This document shows positions 26,000 to 35,230 of a stretch of 63,797 bases of DNA, one piece after another. Numbering within the stretch: the first letter of the stretch is position 1; every line of letters begins with the position of its first letter. The stretch is from assembly GCA_944325345.1 (NCBI GenBank), contig CALUZV010000021.1, positions 1 through 63,797 of the forward strand. Reading direction: 5' to 3'. This DNA is from an uncultured Parabacteroides sp. Its GTDB lineage: Bacteria > Bacteroidota > Bacteroidia > Bacteroidales > Tannerellaceae. The notes under the pieces were generated by a model, which saw only the letters and a list, made by a program, of their open reading frames with translations, searched no databases and had not been told where the DNA came from. The position numbers and the translations under genes were made by a program.

Positions 26000-27355
26000 T
26001 CAAGCCAGGAACAGGGAGGCGACGTACATGTAGATAAGCATCCCAATCACGTCATTCGTAATCGTGATGAACGGGCCGGTTGCCAAGGCAGGATCGATTT
26101 TCACCCGGTCGAGCATTATCGGAACCAGCGTGCCAAAGATGCTGGCAAACATCACGACAGCAAAGAGACTGATGGAGACAGAGACCGTAACGACACGGTC
26201 GCCAAGAACGAAGAAGTTGTAGATAAACACCACTAGGCTGATGATGCTGGCATTGATGAGCGAGACGAGCGACTCCTTGATGATTTGCGGGAAGATATGC
26301 CCCTCCTTCAACGAGTTGTTCGCCAGACCCTGCACCACGATGGCTGAGGATTGGATACCGACATTCCCCCCTGTTCCACCAATCAAGGGAATGAACAGAG
26401 CCATCTTGGGATTCGAGGCAAGGCTACCTTCGAAACCACCCAGGATAAGTGAGTTACCCAAGCCACCCAGCATACCAATCAAGAGCCAGGGGAGGCGGGC
26501 AGCCGTCTGCGTGAATACATTATCCGTAGTCTCGACATCTTGCGAGATACCAGAGGCCAATTGGTAATCACGTTCGTGGTGTTCCCGGACTTCATCCATC
26601 ACGTCGTCGATGGTGATACGTCCCACCAAGCGACCGATGCTATCGATGACAGGCAAGGCGACAAGGTCGTACTTCTCGATTGTCTGGGCTACTTCCTCGA
26701 TACTATCACTATCGCGCACAGCTATAGGGTCCTTCTTCATGACGTGCTTGATACGTGAGACACTGGGGCTTGTGATCATTTGCTTCAAGGGCAAGACACC
26801 CTTCAGCTTCTCATCATCATCAATAACATAGACGTAGTAGATTTCATCCACCTCCTCGGCCTGCTTACGCATTTCGTCGATACACTTGGGCATACTCCAG
26901 TTTTCATTGACGGTAATCATCTCCGTACCCATCAAACCACCGGCGGTATCCTCGTCGTACTTCAACAAATCGACGATATCACCTGCTTGCTCGACATCCT
27001 GGACGTGAGAAAGGATTTCTTCCTGCCGGTCCTCATCCAATTCACGCATGAGGTCTACGGCATCATCCGTCTCCATGTTGTCCACGAAGCGCTTTGCGAT
27101 TAACTCGTTGGGGAGTTCTTTAAGCAGCTTGGAACGGTCTTCCTCATCCAGTTCCATGAGGACATCGGCTGCCTTTTCATCATCCAACAGGAGATAGATA
27201 TAAATCGCCTCGTCCAAGTCCAGCTCTTGGTATAGCTCCGCGATATCCGCAGGATACATCTCTTGCAGAAGTTCGCGCGCCTTGGCATCGTCGCGGTCAG
27301 CGATGATCTTACGGATGTCTTCGATAAACTCTTTCGTCAATTCAACCATGGCCAT
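26000..27355 (-). CDS. mgtE: Magnesium transporter MgtE
   Basis: The 451-residue protein has the MgtE layout: an N-terminal superhelical domain (about residues 10-130, with repeats such as LLEEMYPADIAELYQEL-like and LDEEDRSKLLKELPNEL), two CBS domains (about 135-255) and five membrane helices (about 285-450). The selectivity region reads PLIGGTGGNVGIQSSAIVVQG. The acidic cytosolic domains sense Mg2+ and gate the channel. The start may be Met1 or Met3. The gene follows rsmA with a 5-bp gap, indicating co-transcription. Confidence 0.96.
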   Translation of the reverse strand: MAMVELTKEFIEDIRKIIADRDDAKARELLQEMYPADIAELYQELDLDEAIYIYLLLDDEKAADVLMELDEEDRSKLLKELPNELIAKRFVDNMETDDAVDLMRELDEDRQEEILSHVQDVEQAGDIVDLLKYDEDTAGGLMGTEMITVNENWSMPKCIDEMRKQAEEVDEIYYVYVIDDDEKLKGVLPLKQMITSPSVSRIKHVMKKDPIAVRDSDSIEEVAQTIEKYDLVALPVIDSIGRLVGRITIDDVMDEVREHHERDYQLASGISQDVETTDNVFTQTAARLPWLLIGMLGGLGNSLILGGFEGSLASNPKMALFIPLIGGTGGNVGIQSSAIVVQGLANNSLKEGHIFPQIIKESLVSLINASIISLVVFIYNFFVLGDRVVTVSVSISLFAVVMFASIFGTLVPIMLDRVKIDPALATGPFITITNDVIGMLIYMYVASLFLA

Positions 27356-27360
27356 ATATA

Positions 27361-28146
27361 TTATAAGGTAGAAAGAAACTGGTCGCTCAATATTGTCAGT
27401 TCGATAAAGTCCTCGACAGAGAGCTGCTCAGGACGCTTGTCGAATATCGGCAAACTATAGTGAGGGAACTCCTTACCAAGCAATGGTTTCATCGAGTTCC
27501 TCAATGTCTTCCGCCGCTGGTTAAAGGAAGTCTTCACGACACGCTTAAACAAAGCCTCATCACAACCCAAGGACCTCCGCTCATTACGTGTCATCCGAAT
27601 GACGGCACTCTTCACTTTTGGAGGCGGGTCGAAGACATTTTCGCTTACCGTAAATAGATATTCGATATTATACCACGCCTGTAGAAGTACGCTAAGGATA
27701 CCGTAATCCTTTTTCCCGGGCGGTGAAGCAAGACGGAGAGCTACTTCGCGTTGAATCATCCCCGAACAACAAGGGACAGAATCTTTATAATCCAATACCC
27801 GGAAAAATATCTGACTGGAAATATTATAAGGATAATTACCTATAACGCAGAAGGGCGATGAGAAGATTTTCGATAAATCCAAACGCAAGAAATCTTCGGC
27901 AAAAATCCTCCCTTCGAGACGTGGAAAATTCTTTTCAAGGTAAGCAACGGATTCGCGGTCAAGCTCAACTACTGTCAAATCATGTCCCGCGTCTAAAAGG
28001 AATTGTGTCAAAACACCCATGCCCGGCCCGATTTCGAGTACCGGCATACCCTTGTATGCATCCAAGGTCTCGGCAATCTGCCTTGCTATCTGCAAATCCT
28101 TGAGGAAATGCTGGCCTAAAGCCTTTTTAGGTTTAACTAATCTCAT
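27361..28146 (-). CDS. rsmA: 16S rRNA (adenine1518-N6/adenine1519-N6)-dimethyltransferase
   Basis: The 261-residue KsgA-type enzyme dimethylates two adjacent adenosines in helix 45 of 16S rRNA. It starts MRLVKPKKALGQHFLKD, the family hallmark. SAM motif I is EIGPGMGVLTQ and the catalytic motif is GNYPYNISS. It begins a two-gene operon with mgtE. Its -7 box lies in the short region shared with the divergent flippase-like gene. Confidence 0.97.
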   Translation of the reverse strand: MRLVKPKKALGQHFLKDLQIARQIAETLDAYKGMPVLEIGPGMGVLTQFLLDAGHDLTVVELDRESVAYLEKNFPRLEGRIFAEDFLRLDLSKIFSSPFCVIGNYPYNISSQIFFRVLDYKDSVPCCSGMIQREVALRLASPPGKKDYGILSVLLQAWYNIEYLFTVSENVFDPPPKVKSAVIRMTRNERRSLGCDEALFKRVVKTSFNQRRKTLRNSMKPLLGKEFPHYSLPIFDKRPEQLSVEDFIELTILSDQFLSTL

Positions 28147-28184
28147 TCAATCTCGATTATGTATTCCTATTTCAATTTAATGTC

Positions 28185-28208
28185 TATCTTTGCAGACGCA
28201 CAAAGTTA
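28185..28208. promoter_or_regulatory. Overlapping divergent -7 boxes (rsmA and flippase operon)
   Basis: A plus-strand TATCTTTG (28185-28192) points towards the flippase/pepD/uvrA operon. A minus-strand TAACTTTG (28201-28208 on plus) points towards rsmA. Only 8 bp separate them. Each box lies downstream of the other promoter's expected start site, so RNA polymerase could hardly occupy both at once. Confidence 0.5.
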
Positions 28209-28279
28209 CAATAAATAATCAATAATGCGATTCCCAACGGACAGTAATTTATGGTTGCCTGCGGGAAAACTATATTCTA

Positions 28280-29314
28280 ATGGAGGTAAAACATATATTT
28301 CAGACCGCTATAAAGGTATTTTTGCCACTGCTATTAGGCCTTTTGCTATTGGTATTCCTATATAGCAAGATGGACCTCGCAGAAATCTGGCAAGTTGTCC
28401 GTTCGGGTGTGCGTTACGAAATCATCCTTTTCTCTCTACTATTCGGCCTGTTTGCGAATCTGATGCGCGGGGTTCGGTGGGGACTTTTGATCCAAAGTCT
28501 GGGCGAGAGCTTCCGTATGCGGAATGCTATACTTGCAGTATTAGGGAATTACGCCGTCAATCTCGTTCTGCCGCGCGTAGGCGAAGTCTGGCGTTGCGGG
28601 ATGGTAACGAAGTACGACAAATTATCATTTACCAAGCTATTGGGGACACTTCTGGTCGATAGAATCAGCGATACCATCATGGTAGGACTGATTACGCTGG
28701 GGATTATCCTTTTCAACTTTGGCTTTTTCCAAGACTTCTTTTCCAAGAATCCAGAATTACTTGTAGGCTTCCACTCCATGTTCCATTCGATATGGATTTA
28801 TGCGGCCATTGTGATTTTTTCGCTTTTGATTTGGTTCGTATTCCGATATATGAGTAATTTTACGCTCGTAAAAAAGGCCAAAGGGATGTTGCAGAATATT
28901 TGGATAGGGATTCGCAGCTTCCAGACTTTACGAAAGAAAGGGCTTTTCCTCATAGAAACACTGTTAATCTGGGCCGGATACTATTTCTATTTCTACATTA
29001 CCTTTTACGCCTTTGGTTTTACAGAGAACTTAGGAATGACCGTTGGGCTAATCGCTTTTGCCATGGGAAGTATCGCCGTAGCAGTTCCCGTACAAGGAGG
29101 AATAGGGCCCTGGCACTTTATGGTTATCGCGACATTGGTTTGTTTCGGTGTAAACGAAAACGATGCAGCGGCATTCGCGTTAGTAGTACATACGGTGCAA
29201 ACGGCATGGACTGGGCTATGCGGGCTGGTGGCTATTGCCGCTTTGCCTTTACTTAATAAGGATACGCAAAATCATGAATCACTAAATAAAAAGAAGTTAT
29301 GTCAGAAGGAATAA
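28280..29314 (+). CDS. Lysylphosphatidylglycerol synthase TM-like / UPF0104 membrane protein
   Basis: The 344-residue inner-membrane protein has eight or so hydrophobic helices and the UPF0104/LPG_synthase_TM (PF03706) pattern, including RGVRWGLLIQSLG, NYAVNLVLPRVGEVWRCGMV and VPVQGGIGPWHFM. The family includes the flippase part of MprF and stand-alone proteins of unknown substrate, probably lipid-linked. Its end overlaps the pepD start by 16 bp, giving tight translational coupling. It leads an operon with pepD and uvrA. Confidence 0.88.
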   Translation: MEVKHIFQTAIKVFLPLLLGLLLLVFLYSKMDLAEIWQVVRSGVRYEIILFSLLFGLFANLMRGVRWGLLIQSLGESFRMRNAILAVLGNYAVNLVLPRVGEVWRCGMVTKYDKLSFTKLLGTLLVDRISDTIMVGLITLGIILFNFGFFQDFFSKNPELLVGFHSMFHSIWIYAAIVIFSLLIWFVFRYMSNFTLVKKAKGMLQNIWIGIRSFQTLRKKGLFLIETLLIWAGYYFYFYITFYAFGFTENLGMTVGLIAFAMGSIAVAVPVQGGIGPWHFMVIATLVCFGVNENDAAAFALVVHTVQTAWTGLCGLVAIAALPLLNKDTQNHESLNKKKLCQKE

Positions 29315-30762
29315 GAAGTTTAGAGCCTAAACAGGTTTGGAGGTATTTCTATGATTTCACGCAAATACCTCGTCCGACAGGACACATGGAAGAAATTACG
29401 AACTACGTAATGGAAGTCGGAGACCATCTGGGATTGGAAACTATCCGAGACGCCGTCGGGAATGTGCTTATCCGAAAGCCGGCAACTCCAGGAATGGAGA
29501 ATCGCAAGACCGTAACCCTACAAGCTCATCTCGACATGGTTCCCCAAAAGAATGCGTCAGTAAACCACGACTTTTTATCCGACCCGATTGATGCTTATAT
29601 CGACGGAGATTGGGTAAAAGCCCGGGGAACGACGCTTGGGGCTGATAATGGCATCGGGGCTTCCTTTGCATTGGCCGCACTTTCCGATAACACAATCAAA
29701 CATGGTCCATTGGAGGCTTTGTTTACTATTAATGAAGAAGAAGGGATGGATGGGGCCTTCGGATTGAAGCCTCGCTTTCTCCAAGGAGATATTTTGCTGA
29801 ATTGCGACTCAGAAGAAGAGGGACAACTCTTCGTGGGATGTGCTGGAGGTGCGGATGTCGATGTTACGTTCCAATATAAAGACGATACCTATATACCAGA
29901 AGGTGATATTGCCGTCAAGATAACTCTCAGCGGACTAAAAGGCGGACATTCAGGTGTAGATATTCACTTGGGCCGGGGAAATGCCAACAAACTTATCTTC
30001 CGTTTCTTGAAAGAGGCGGTCTGCGACTATGGTGCTCGTTTGGCATCCGTCCAAGGAGGGGATTTGCATAATGCTATTCCTCGGGAAGCCGTTGCCGTCA
30101 TCACGATTCCCGGCGATAATGCCGAGGCATTGTGGGAACTGGTCTCTGATTATCAAGATTTATTCCGTGAAGAGTATAAAGGTATCGAAGAAGGGATAAC
30201 TTTTGTCGCCGAACCGGCTGATTTACCCCAGACGCTCATTCCCGAGGAAATACAAGACGACCTTATCAACGCCATCGAGGGCTGTCAAAACGGCGTCATC
30301 AGTATGCTGCACGACTTCCCGGGCACGGTCGAATCCTCGACGAACCTCTCCGTCGTCCGTACCTCTCCCGGTCTCATCGAAATCCAAATGTTGGTACGTA
30401 GCTCGTCTGAATCACGCAAGGATGCGGTTTGCTCGAGCCTCGAAAGTATCTTCTCTCTTGCGGGAGGAAAGGTCGAAATCGGGAATGGCTACAATGGTTG
30501 GCAGCCGAATATCAACTCTCCGATTCTACACCTGATGAAAGATGTCTATCAAAATCTTTTCGGGAAAGAGCCTGCCGTCAAAGTAATGCACGCGGGGTTG
30601 GAATGCGGCATCATCCAAGGTATTTATCCGGATATGGATATGGTTTCTATCGGACCGGATTTGCAGCATCCGCATTCTCCGGATGAGCGCGTAAGCATCT
30701 CTTCGGTGGCACGGACTTGGGAATTTATAAAGAACGTATTGGAAAATATCGGACAGAAATAA
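29299..30762 (+). CDS. pepD: Aminoacyl-histidine dipeptidase (M20 family, PepD-like)
   Basis: The 487-residue metallopeptidase cleaves Xaa-His and other dipeptides. Zinc ligands and catalytic residues are visible as QAHLDMV (H77, D79), GADNGIG (D116), NEEEGMDGA (E146/E147) and a C-terminal HAGLECGI. The lid domain lies at about 185-380. Length matches the PepD subfamily. Its start overlaps the preceding gene, and uvrA follows after 19 bp. Confidence 0.95.
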   Translation: MSEGIRSLEPKQVWRYFYDFTQIPRPTGHMEEITNYVMEVGDHLGLETIRDAVGNVLIRKPATPGMENRKTVTLQAHLDMVPQKNASVNHDFLSDPIDAYIDGDWVKARGTTLGADNGIGASFALAALSDNTIKHGPLEALFTINEEEGMDGAFGLKPRFLQGDILLNCDSEEEGQLFVGCAGGADVDVTFQYKDDTYIPEGDIAVKITLSGLKGGHSGVDIHLGRGNANKLIFRFLKEAVCDYGARLASVQGGDLHNAIPREAVAVITIPGDNAEALWELVSDYQDLFREEYKGIEEGITFVAEPADLPQTLIPEEIQDDLINAIEGCQNGVISMLHDFPGTVESSTNLSVVRTSPGLIEIQMLVRSSSESRKDAVCSSLESIFSLAGGKVEIGNGYNGWQPNINSPILHLMKDVYQNLFGKEPAVKVMHAGLECGIIQGIYPDMDMVSIGPDLQHPHSPDERVSISSVARTWEFIKNVLENIGQK

Positions 30763-30781
30763 TTTAGCGAAAGGCAGCAAA

Positions 30782-33583
30782 ATGGACGAAAGGAACTCGA
30801 TTCTCATCAAGGGAGCCCGGGCAAACAACCTCAAGAATATAGATGTAGAAATACCGCGCAATAAATTGGTCGTCATCACCGGCTTGTCGGGCAGCGGAAA
30901 ATCTTCGCTGGCATTCGATACGTTATTTGCCGAGGGACAACGCCGATACGTCGAGAGCCTTTCGGCCTATGCCCGCCAATTCCTCGGCCGTATGGATAAG
31001 CCGGAGTGCGATTATATTAAAGGTATCCCCCCGGCCATCGCCATCGAACAAAAGGTCAATACCAAGAACCCGCGCTCGACGGTGGGTACTTCTACGGAAA
31101 TATACGAATACCTGCGTCTCCTTTATGCTCGTATCGGAAAGACATTCTCTCCCATCTCCGGGGAAGAAGTCAAAAAGCACCAGACTAAAGATGTCGTGGA
31201 GGCAGTCATGGCTTACCCCGAAGGAACTCGTTTCGCGCTCTCCAGTCCTGTGGTTTGTCAGGCCGGACGGACGATGGCGGAGCAATTGGCTATTTTACAG
31301 AAGGAAGGTTACTCTCGTCTGTACATCGACGATAAGGTGTACCGTATCCAAGAAGTATTGACAGACGAGAAGCTCCTGGAGCAACCGATCGAGTTAATGA
31401 TCGACCGCCTGGCCGTCAATCCGGACAAAGCTTTCAAGAACCGATTGGCGGATTCAATCGAAACTGCGTTCTATGAAGGCCACGAGGTCTGCCGGCTCCG
31501 CATCTATTTGCCGGAACAAACTATCCTGAAGGAGTTCTCCAAGAAGTTCGAGGCGGACGGTCTCAAATTCGAGGAGCCGACCGACGCGATGTTCAACTTC
31601 AACAATCCCGTCGGAGCGTGCCCCCAATGCGAAGGTTTCGGGAAGGTTCTCGGTATCGACGAGCATTTAGTCGTTCCCGACCAAAGTTTATCGGTGTACG
31701 ACGGGGCCGTAGTCTGTTGGAAAGGCGAAGTCATGAGTGAATGGCTGAACGACTTCATCGTCAAAAGTTCGCGCTACGATTTTCCTATCCACCGCCCTTA
31801 TTATCTTTTGACAAATAAAGAAAAAGACTTGCTCTGGCACGGTGCCAGAGGTCTCCACGGCATCGACGACTTCTTCAAATTCGTCGAAGAGAATTTGTAT
31901 AAGATTCAATACCGCGTCATGTATGCCCGCTACCGGGGGAAAACGACCTGCCCCAAATGCCATGGCGCCCGTCTGAAACCGGAAGCGCTCTACGTCAAGG
32001 TCGGCGGGAAAAACATCGGCGAACTGGTCGTCATGCCCATCACCGAGCTAAAACCGTTTTTCGATAACCTCCAGCTCTCCGAGACGGAGGCTGCCATCGC
32101 CAAACGCTTGCTCACCGAAATCAAGAACCGCCTCCAATTCCTCCTCGACGTAGGCTTGGGCTACCTGACGCTGGACCGTCTCTCCTCGACACTCTCCGGC
32201 GGAGAGAGTCAGCGCATCAATTTGGCCACATCCTTAGGCAGTAGTTTGGTCGGCTCGCTCTATATCCTCGACGAACCAAGTATCGGATTGCATTCGCGGG
32301 ATACTGAACTGCTGATTCACGTCCTTCGTCAGCTGCAGGCCTTGGGTAACACGGTTGTCGTAGTCGAGCACGACGAGGAAATCATCCGTTCGGCAGATTA
32401 TATCATCGATATCGGCCCGAAGGCAGGCCGTCTCGGGGGTGAAGTAGTCTTCCAAGGGAGTATCCATGACTTACCTCAAAACAGCCAAAGCTACACGGTC
32501 CGCTACCTGAAAGGTGAAGACACCATAGACCTCCCCTTGTTCCGCCGCCCATGGAATAATTATATCGAGGTAAAAGGCGCGCGGGCAAACAACCTAAAAC
32601 ACATCGACGTCCGTTTCCCTCTGAACGTGATGACGGTCGTTACCGGCGTCAGCGGATCGGGCAAGAGCTCGCTGGTACGCGATGTTTTTTACGAGGGAGT
32701 GCGCCAGCGGCTGGAAGACGTCAGCCGGCTGACGGCGGAATGCTCCGGCATCGCGGGCGACTTGAATTTAGTCAATGCCATCGAGTTCGTGGACCAGAAC
32801 AGCATCGGAAAAAGCTCGCGCTCCAACCCGGTTACCTACGTCGGAGCATACGACGAAATCCGCAAACTCTTCGGCGAGCAGCCGCTGGCCAAACAACTCG
32901 GCTTCACAGCGGCCTTTTTCTCCTTCAACAAGGAAGGCGGACGCTGCGAAGAGTGCAAGGGCGAGGGCAAGATTACCGTCGAGATGCAATTTATGGCCGA
33001 CATCACCCTCGAATGCGAAGCCTGCCACGGGAAACGCTTCCGGCAGGACGTCCTCGACGTGGAATATCGCGGCGCAAACATCTACGACGTCCTCGAGATG
33101 ACCGTAAACCAGGCCATCGAGTTCTTTAGCCAGAACAAGGGGGCGCAGGAGGCGAAAATTATCCGCCGGTTGAAGCCCCTGCAGGATGTCGGGCTCGGCT
33201 ACATCAAGTTGGGGCAAGCGTCATCCACGCTCTCCGGCGGCGAAAACCAGCGCGTCAAGCTCGCCTACTATCTCGGGCAGGAAAAACAGCAGCCGACGGT
33301 CTTCGTGTTCGACGAGCCGACGACGGGACTCCATTTCCACGACATCAAGACCCTCTTGAAGGCTTTCGACGCCCTCATCGCCAAGGGACATACGGTCATC
33401 ATCATCGAGCACAACATGGACGTCATCAAATGCGCCGATTACGTCATCGACCTCGGGCCCGAGGGCGGCAGCGAGGGCGGAAATCTGGTCTGCACCGGCA
33501 CGCCGGAGGACATCGCAGCCTCATCCGCCTCTTATACAGGCCGGTATTTGAAGGAGAAACTTCCTTTGGCAAAACCCGAATAG
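30782..33583 (+). CDS. uvrA: Excinuclease ABC subunit A
   Basis: The 933-residue damage-recognition ATPase of nucleotide excision repair has two ABC modules. Walker A motifs are GLSGSGKS (34-41) and GVSGSGKS (622-629). Signature motifs LSGGESQRI and LSGGENQRV are present. The first zinc-binding module holds CPQC and CPKCHG; the second holds [10 protein letters not shown] and CEACHGKRF. Length is normal. It is the last gene of the plus-strand operon. The 42-bp array F begins at its stop codon and no classic terminator is seen. Confidence 0.98.
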   Translation: MDERNSILIKGARANNLKNIDVEIPRNKLVVITGLSGSGKSSLAFDTLFAEGQRRYVESLSAYARQFLGRMDKPECDYIKGIPPAIAIEQKVNTKNPRSTVGTSTEIYEYLRLLYARIGKTFSPISGEEVKKHQTKDVVEAVMAYPEGTRFALSSPVVCQAGRTMAEQLAILQKEGYSRLYIDDKVYRIQEVLTDEKLLEQPIELMIDRLAVNPDKAFKNRLADSIETAFYEGHEVCRLRIYLPEQTILKEFSKKFEADGLKFEEPTDAMFNFNNPVGACPQCEGFGKVLGIDEHLVVPDQSLSVYDGAVVCWKGEVMSEWLNDFIVKSSRYDFPIHRPYYLLTNKEKDLLWHGARGLHGIDDFFKFVEENLYKIQYRVMYARYRGKTTCPKCHGARLKPEALYVKVGGKNIGELVVMPITELKPFFDNLQLSETEAAIAKRLLTEIKNRLQFLLDVGLGYLTLDRLSSTLSGGESQRINLATSLGSSLVGSLYILDEPSIGLHSRDTELLIHVLRQLQALGNTVVVVEHDEEIIRSADYIIDIGPKAGRLGGEVVFQGSIHDLPQNSQSYTVRYLKGEDTIDLPLFRRPWNNYIEVKGARANNLKHIDVRFPLNVMTVVTGVSGSGKSSLVRDVFYEGVRQRLEDVSRLTAECSGIAGDLNLVNAIEFVDQNSIGKSSRSNPVTYVGAYDEIRKLFGEQPLAKQLGFTAAFFSFNKEGGRCEECKGEGKITVEMQFMADITLECEACHGKRFRQDVLDVEYRGANIYDVLEMTVNQAIEFFSQNKGAQEAKIIRRLKPLQDVGLGYIKLGQASSTLSGGENQRVKLAYYLGQEKQQPTVFVFDEPTTGLHFHDIKTLLKAFDALIAKGHTVIIIEHNMDVIKCADYVIDLGPEGGSEGGNLVCTGTPEDIAASSASYTGRYLKEKLPLAKPE

Positions 33584-33585
33584 CC

Positions 33586-33812
33586 CCTCGTAGTAGTACG
33601 AAGCCATTTTGCAAATCTGCAAAGCCGCCTCGTACACGTACGAAACCACTTTTCAAATCTGAAAAATCCCCTCGTACACGTACGAAACCATTTTTCAGAT
33701 CTGAAAAATCACTTTGTACTCCTACGAGGCCATTTTTCAAACCTGAAAAACCATTTCGTACTACTACAAAAGCATTTTGAAAAACTGAAAAATGACTTCG
33801 TACGTGTACGAA
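33586..33812. repeat. Palindromic tandem array F1 (42-bp unit)
   Basis: Six units are spaced exactly 42 bp (33589, 33631, 33673, 33715, 33757, 33799). Each holds CGTAC-N2-GTACG (or a variant) and, 21 bp away, an AT-rich dyad whose best copy is the perfect palindrome TTTTTCAGATCTGAAAAA. Dyad centres therefore recur every 21 bp. The array directly follows the uvrA stop. Confidence 0.95.
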
Positions 33813-33841
33813 AAGCCTCCCGGCCGCTCCCCCCACCCCCA

Positions 33842-34070
33842 TTTTAGCGCGCTAAAACCCATTTTTCCATTTTGAAAAACGAACTTTTGCGCGCTAAAAA
33901 GCACTTTTCAAATCTGAAAAATGAACTTTTGCACGCTAAAACTTATTTTTCAGAACCAAAAAATCAATTTTAGCGCGCAAAAGTGGACATTTTGATTACG
34001 GGAAAGCCATTTTTGCCCGCAAAAAATCATTTTGCAAAATTGAAAAATGAACTTTTGCACGCAAAAATAT
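33842..34070. repeat. Palindromic tandem array F2 (42-bp unit)
   Basis: Six units with GCGCGC-type cores lie at 33847, 33889, 33931, 33973, 34015 and 34057, exactly 42 bp apart. The GC dyad is TTTTAGCGCGCTAAAA or a variant. The AT-rich dyad between cores is the same one as in F1. F1 and F2 thus share one of their two palindromes but not the other. Confidence 0.93.
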
Positions 34071-34163
34071 CCCCCGAAGGGCCGGAAAGGAGCGCGGAGG
34101 GGCTGCGAGAAGAAAAAAACGGATTTGGAGAAGGGGGCGAGGCCGTATGTCTCGAAAAAACCG

Positions 34164-34221
34164 TATATTTGCCCCCGAATCCCCCATGCAGAAAGCCCCG
34201 AAGGGCGGGCACGGGGGATTT
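34164..34221 (+). promoter_or_regulatory. -7 box followed by nested hairpins
   Basis: TATATTTG (34164-34171) matches the -7 consensus. It is followed within 7 nt by AATCCCCC (34178-34185), which pairs with GGGGGATT (34213-34220). The loop itself folds as GCCC-CGAA-GGGC. This could be the start of a long structured leader for the small HTH gene, or an independent short transcript. Confidence 0.35.
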
Positions 34222-34337
34222 CGTACAGAAATAGAAATAGATAGAAGACGTTTACTGGCGTTTGTCTTTCATACTTCAAAAACTTCGCAAACTTTTGACT
34301 ATTCAGGAAGATAAACAGCAACGGGAGACGTCCTCGT

Positions 34338-34500
34338 GATATGTATTCACGGCCGCTTATGCTTTGAAAGCACAAAGTGTAAGCTGGTTATACATATCGG
34401 CGTGGGCTTTCTGCGTTGCTCGTTACTGGATAGGGGCAATGCGAAGGCCTTGAAGTGTGGGACGAGCAAAGGTAAGATTCCCACGCTTTTTCTTTTATAC
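34338..34500 (+). ncRNA. Candidate structured RNA upstream of the small HTH gene
   Basis: Many helices are possible in 160 nt. GATATGTAT (34338) pairs with ATACATATC (34390). Inside, GCTTA/TAAGC encloses two small hairpins as a three-way junction. CTTTC-t-GCGTTGC (34407-34419) pairs with GCAATGCGAAGG (34436-34447). GCGTGGG (34400) pairs with CCCACGC (34480), followed by TTTTTCTTTT, a terminator tail. A second GTGGG (34457) competes for the same CCCAC, so two exclusive folds exist. This suggests a terminated ncRNA or a switch controlling the HTH gene 66 nt further on. It could belong to a known Bacteroidales RNA motif; I cannot assign it. Confidence 0.5.
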
Positions 34501-34565
34501 AGCTACTATTATTCATGATGTAAAGCGAGGCCTCCAGGGAATCGGGGCAAATGGGGAGGGAGGCT

Positions 34566-34802
34566 ATGCCGGTACATGTGGGAAAACTCATCGAGCGCAC
34601 GCTGCACGCGCAAGGGCGGTCGGTAACTTGGTTTGCCGTCCAGTTGTGCTGCACCCGACCGAATGTCTATAAGATATTCGCGAAGGCGAGCATCGACACG
34701 TCTCTGCTGTGGCGCATCAGCCACATCCTGGAGCACGACTTCTTTCAGGAACTTTCGGAGGCGATGGAAGAGGCTGTCGCCAAAAGAGCGACAGAAGTGT
34801 AA
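34566..34802 (+). CDS. Small XRE-like helix-turn-helix protein
   Basis: The 78-residue protein starts MPVHVGKLIERTLHAQG; an in-frame ATG five codons upstream at 34551 is a weaker alternative. The segment SVTWFAVQLCCTRPNVYKIFAKASIDTSLLWRISHIL has the spacing of an XRE-type HTH (helix 2 VTWFAVQL, recognition helix TRPNVYKIF). Similar short HTH proteins are common in Bacteroidales; their targets are unknown. It is preceded by a candidate structured RNA with a terminator tail and followed by a promoter with operator-like dyads, so it may regulate itself or the downstream unit (inference). Confidence 0.75.
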   Translation: MPVHVGKLIERTLHAQGRSVTWFAVQLCCTRPNVYKIFAKASIDTSLLWRISHILEHDFFQELSEAMEEAVAKRATEV

Positions 34803-35045
34803 ACGGGTTGGAGATAGGACAGAGACGGTTACGTTGCCGGGAAGATGTACCTTTGCAGCGACGAAAACATTTCTTCCAAACAAAAAACCCCTCAAGACAA
34901 CAAGCGACTCGCTTGTCAATTTACACTACTAATCTGGCGGAACGACGGAGGCCTTCGGGAGGAAGGGGGAGGGTTCCGCTGTGTGGACGAATATCTCTCC
35001 CATAGAAAAGAAATGGTATAGTATGGAACTGTTTGGACAAAATTC
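34803..35045. other. Intergenic stretch with a -7 box and hairpins
   Basis: No gene is supported. TACCTTTG at 34848-34855 matches a -7 box on plus. Downstream are a small hairpin (CAAGCGA / TCGCTTG, about 34899-34915) and a long one with arms GGCGGAAC (about 34937) and GTTCCGC (about 34974). These could form another short non-coding transcript, but no terminator with a T tract is seen. Confidence 0.4.
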
Positions 35046-35109
35046 TTTTCCTCAATGAAAAAAATTCTCGGAATGTTGAGGAAAATTCCGAGGAATATCC
35101 CTATATTTG
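35046..35109 (+). promoter_or_regulatory. Promoter with two interlocking operator-like dyads
   Basis: TATATTTG at 35102-35109 is a -7 box, with TTG at 35076-35078 as a possible -33 element (23-bp spacer). Two inverted repeats overlap the -33 region: TTTTCCTCAA (35046-35055) with TTGAGGAAAA (35076-35085), and CTCGGAAT (35067-35074) with ATTCCGAG (35085-35092). Their arms interlock, so only one could form at a time as a cruciform or protein site pair. Confidence 0.5.
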
Positions 35110-35230
35110 CACTCACTCACAAGAGAAATGTGATGCAAGGGTTTATAAAGACCTTAACTAACTTTTTCTTTTTGTTTAAAACGGTTAAATGTAGAAACGG
35201 CCAAGCGAGAGCTTCGCCGTTTTCTGTTTA
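35110..35230 (+). ncRNA. Candidate short transcript with terminator, possibly with a 33-codon ORF
   Basis: A transcript from the promoter at 35102 would end at the hairpin 35195-35222 and be about 110 nt long. An ATG at 35133 opens a 33-codon frame (MQGFIKTLTNFFFLFKTVKC...) that continues through the terminator stem to 35234. That argues against it being translated in full, but a hydrophobic small protein cannot be excluded. The middle is strikingly pyrimidine-rich. Confidence 0.35.
35195..35230 (+). terminator. Terminator between the short transcript and the endonuclease gene
   Basis: The stem is AAACGGC-C-AAGC, loop GAGA, then GCTT-C-GCCGTTT, with one C/C mismatch, followed by TTCTGTTTA. 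It also lies 9 nt beyond the stop of the convergent minus-strand gene and may serve both. Confidence 0.7.

Noticed and set aside
33586..34070. CRISPR array
   Set aside because: Units are palindromic throughout, spacers are near-identical rather than unique, and no cas genes are present. The same reasoning applies to the other arrays.
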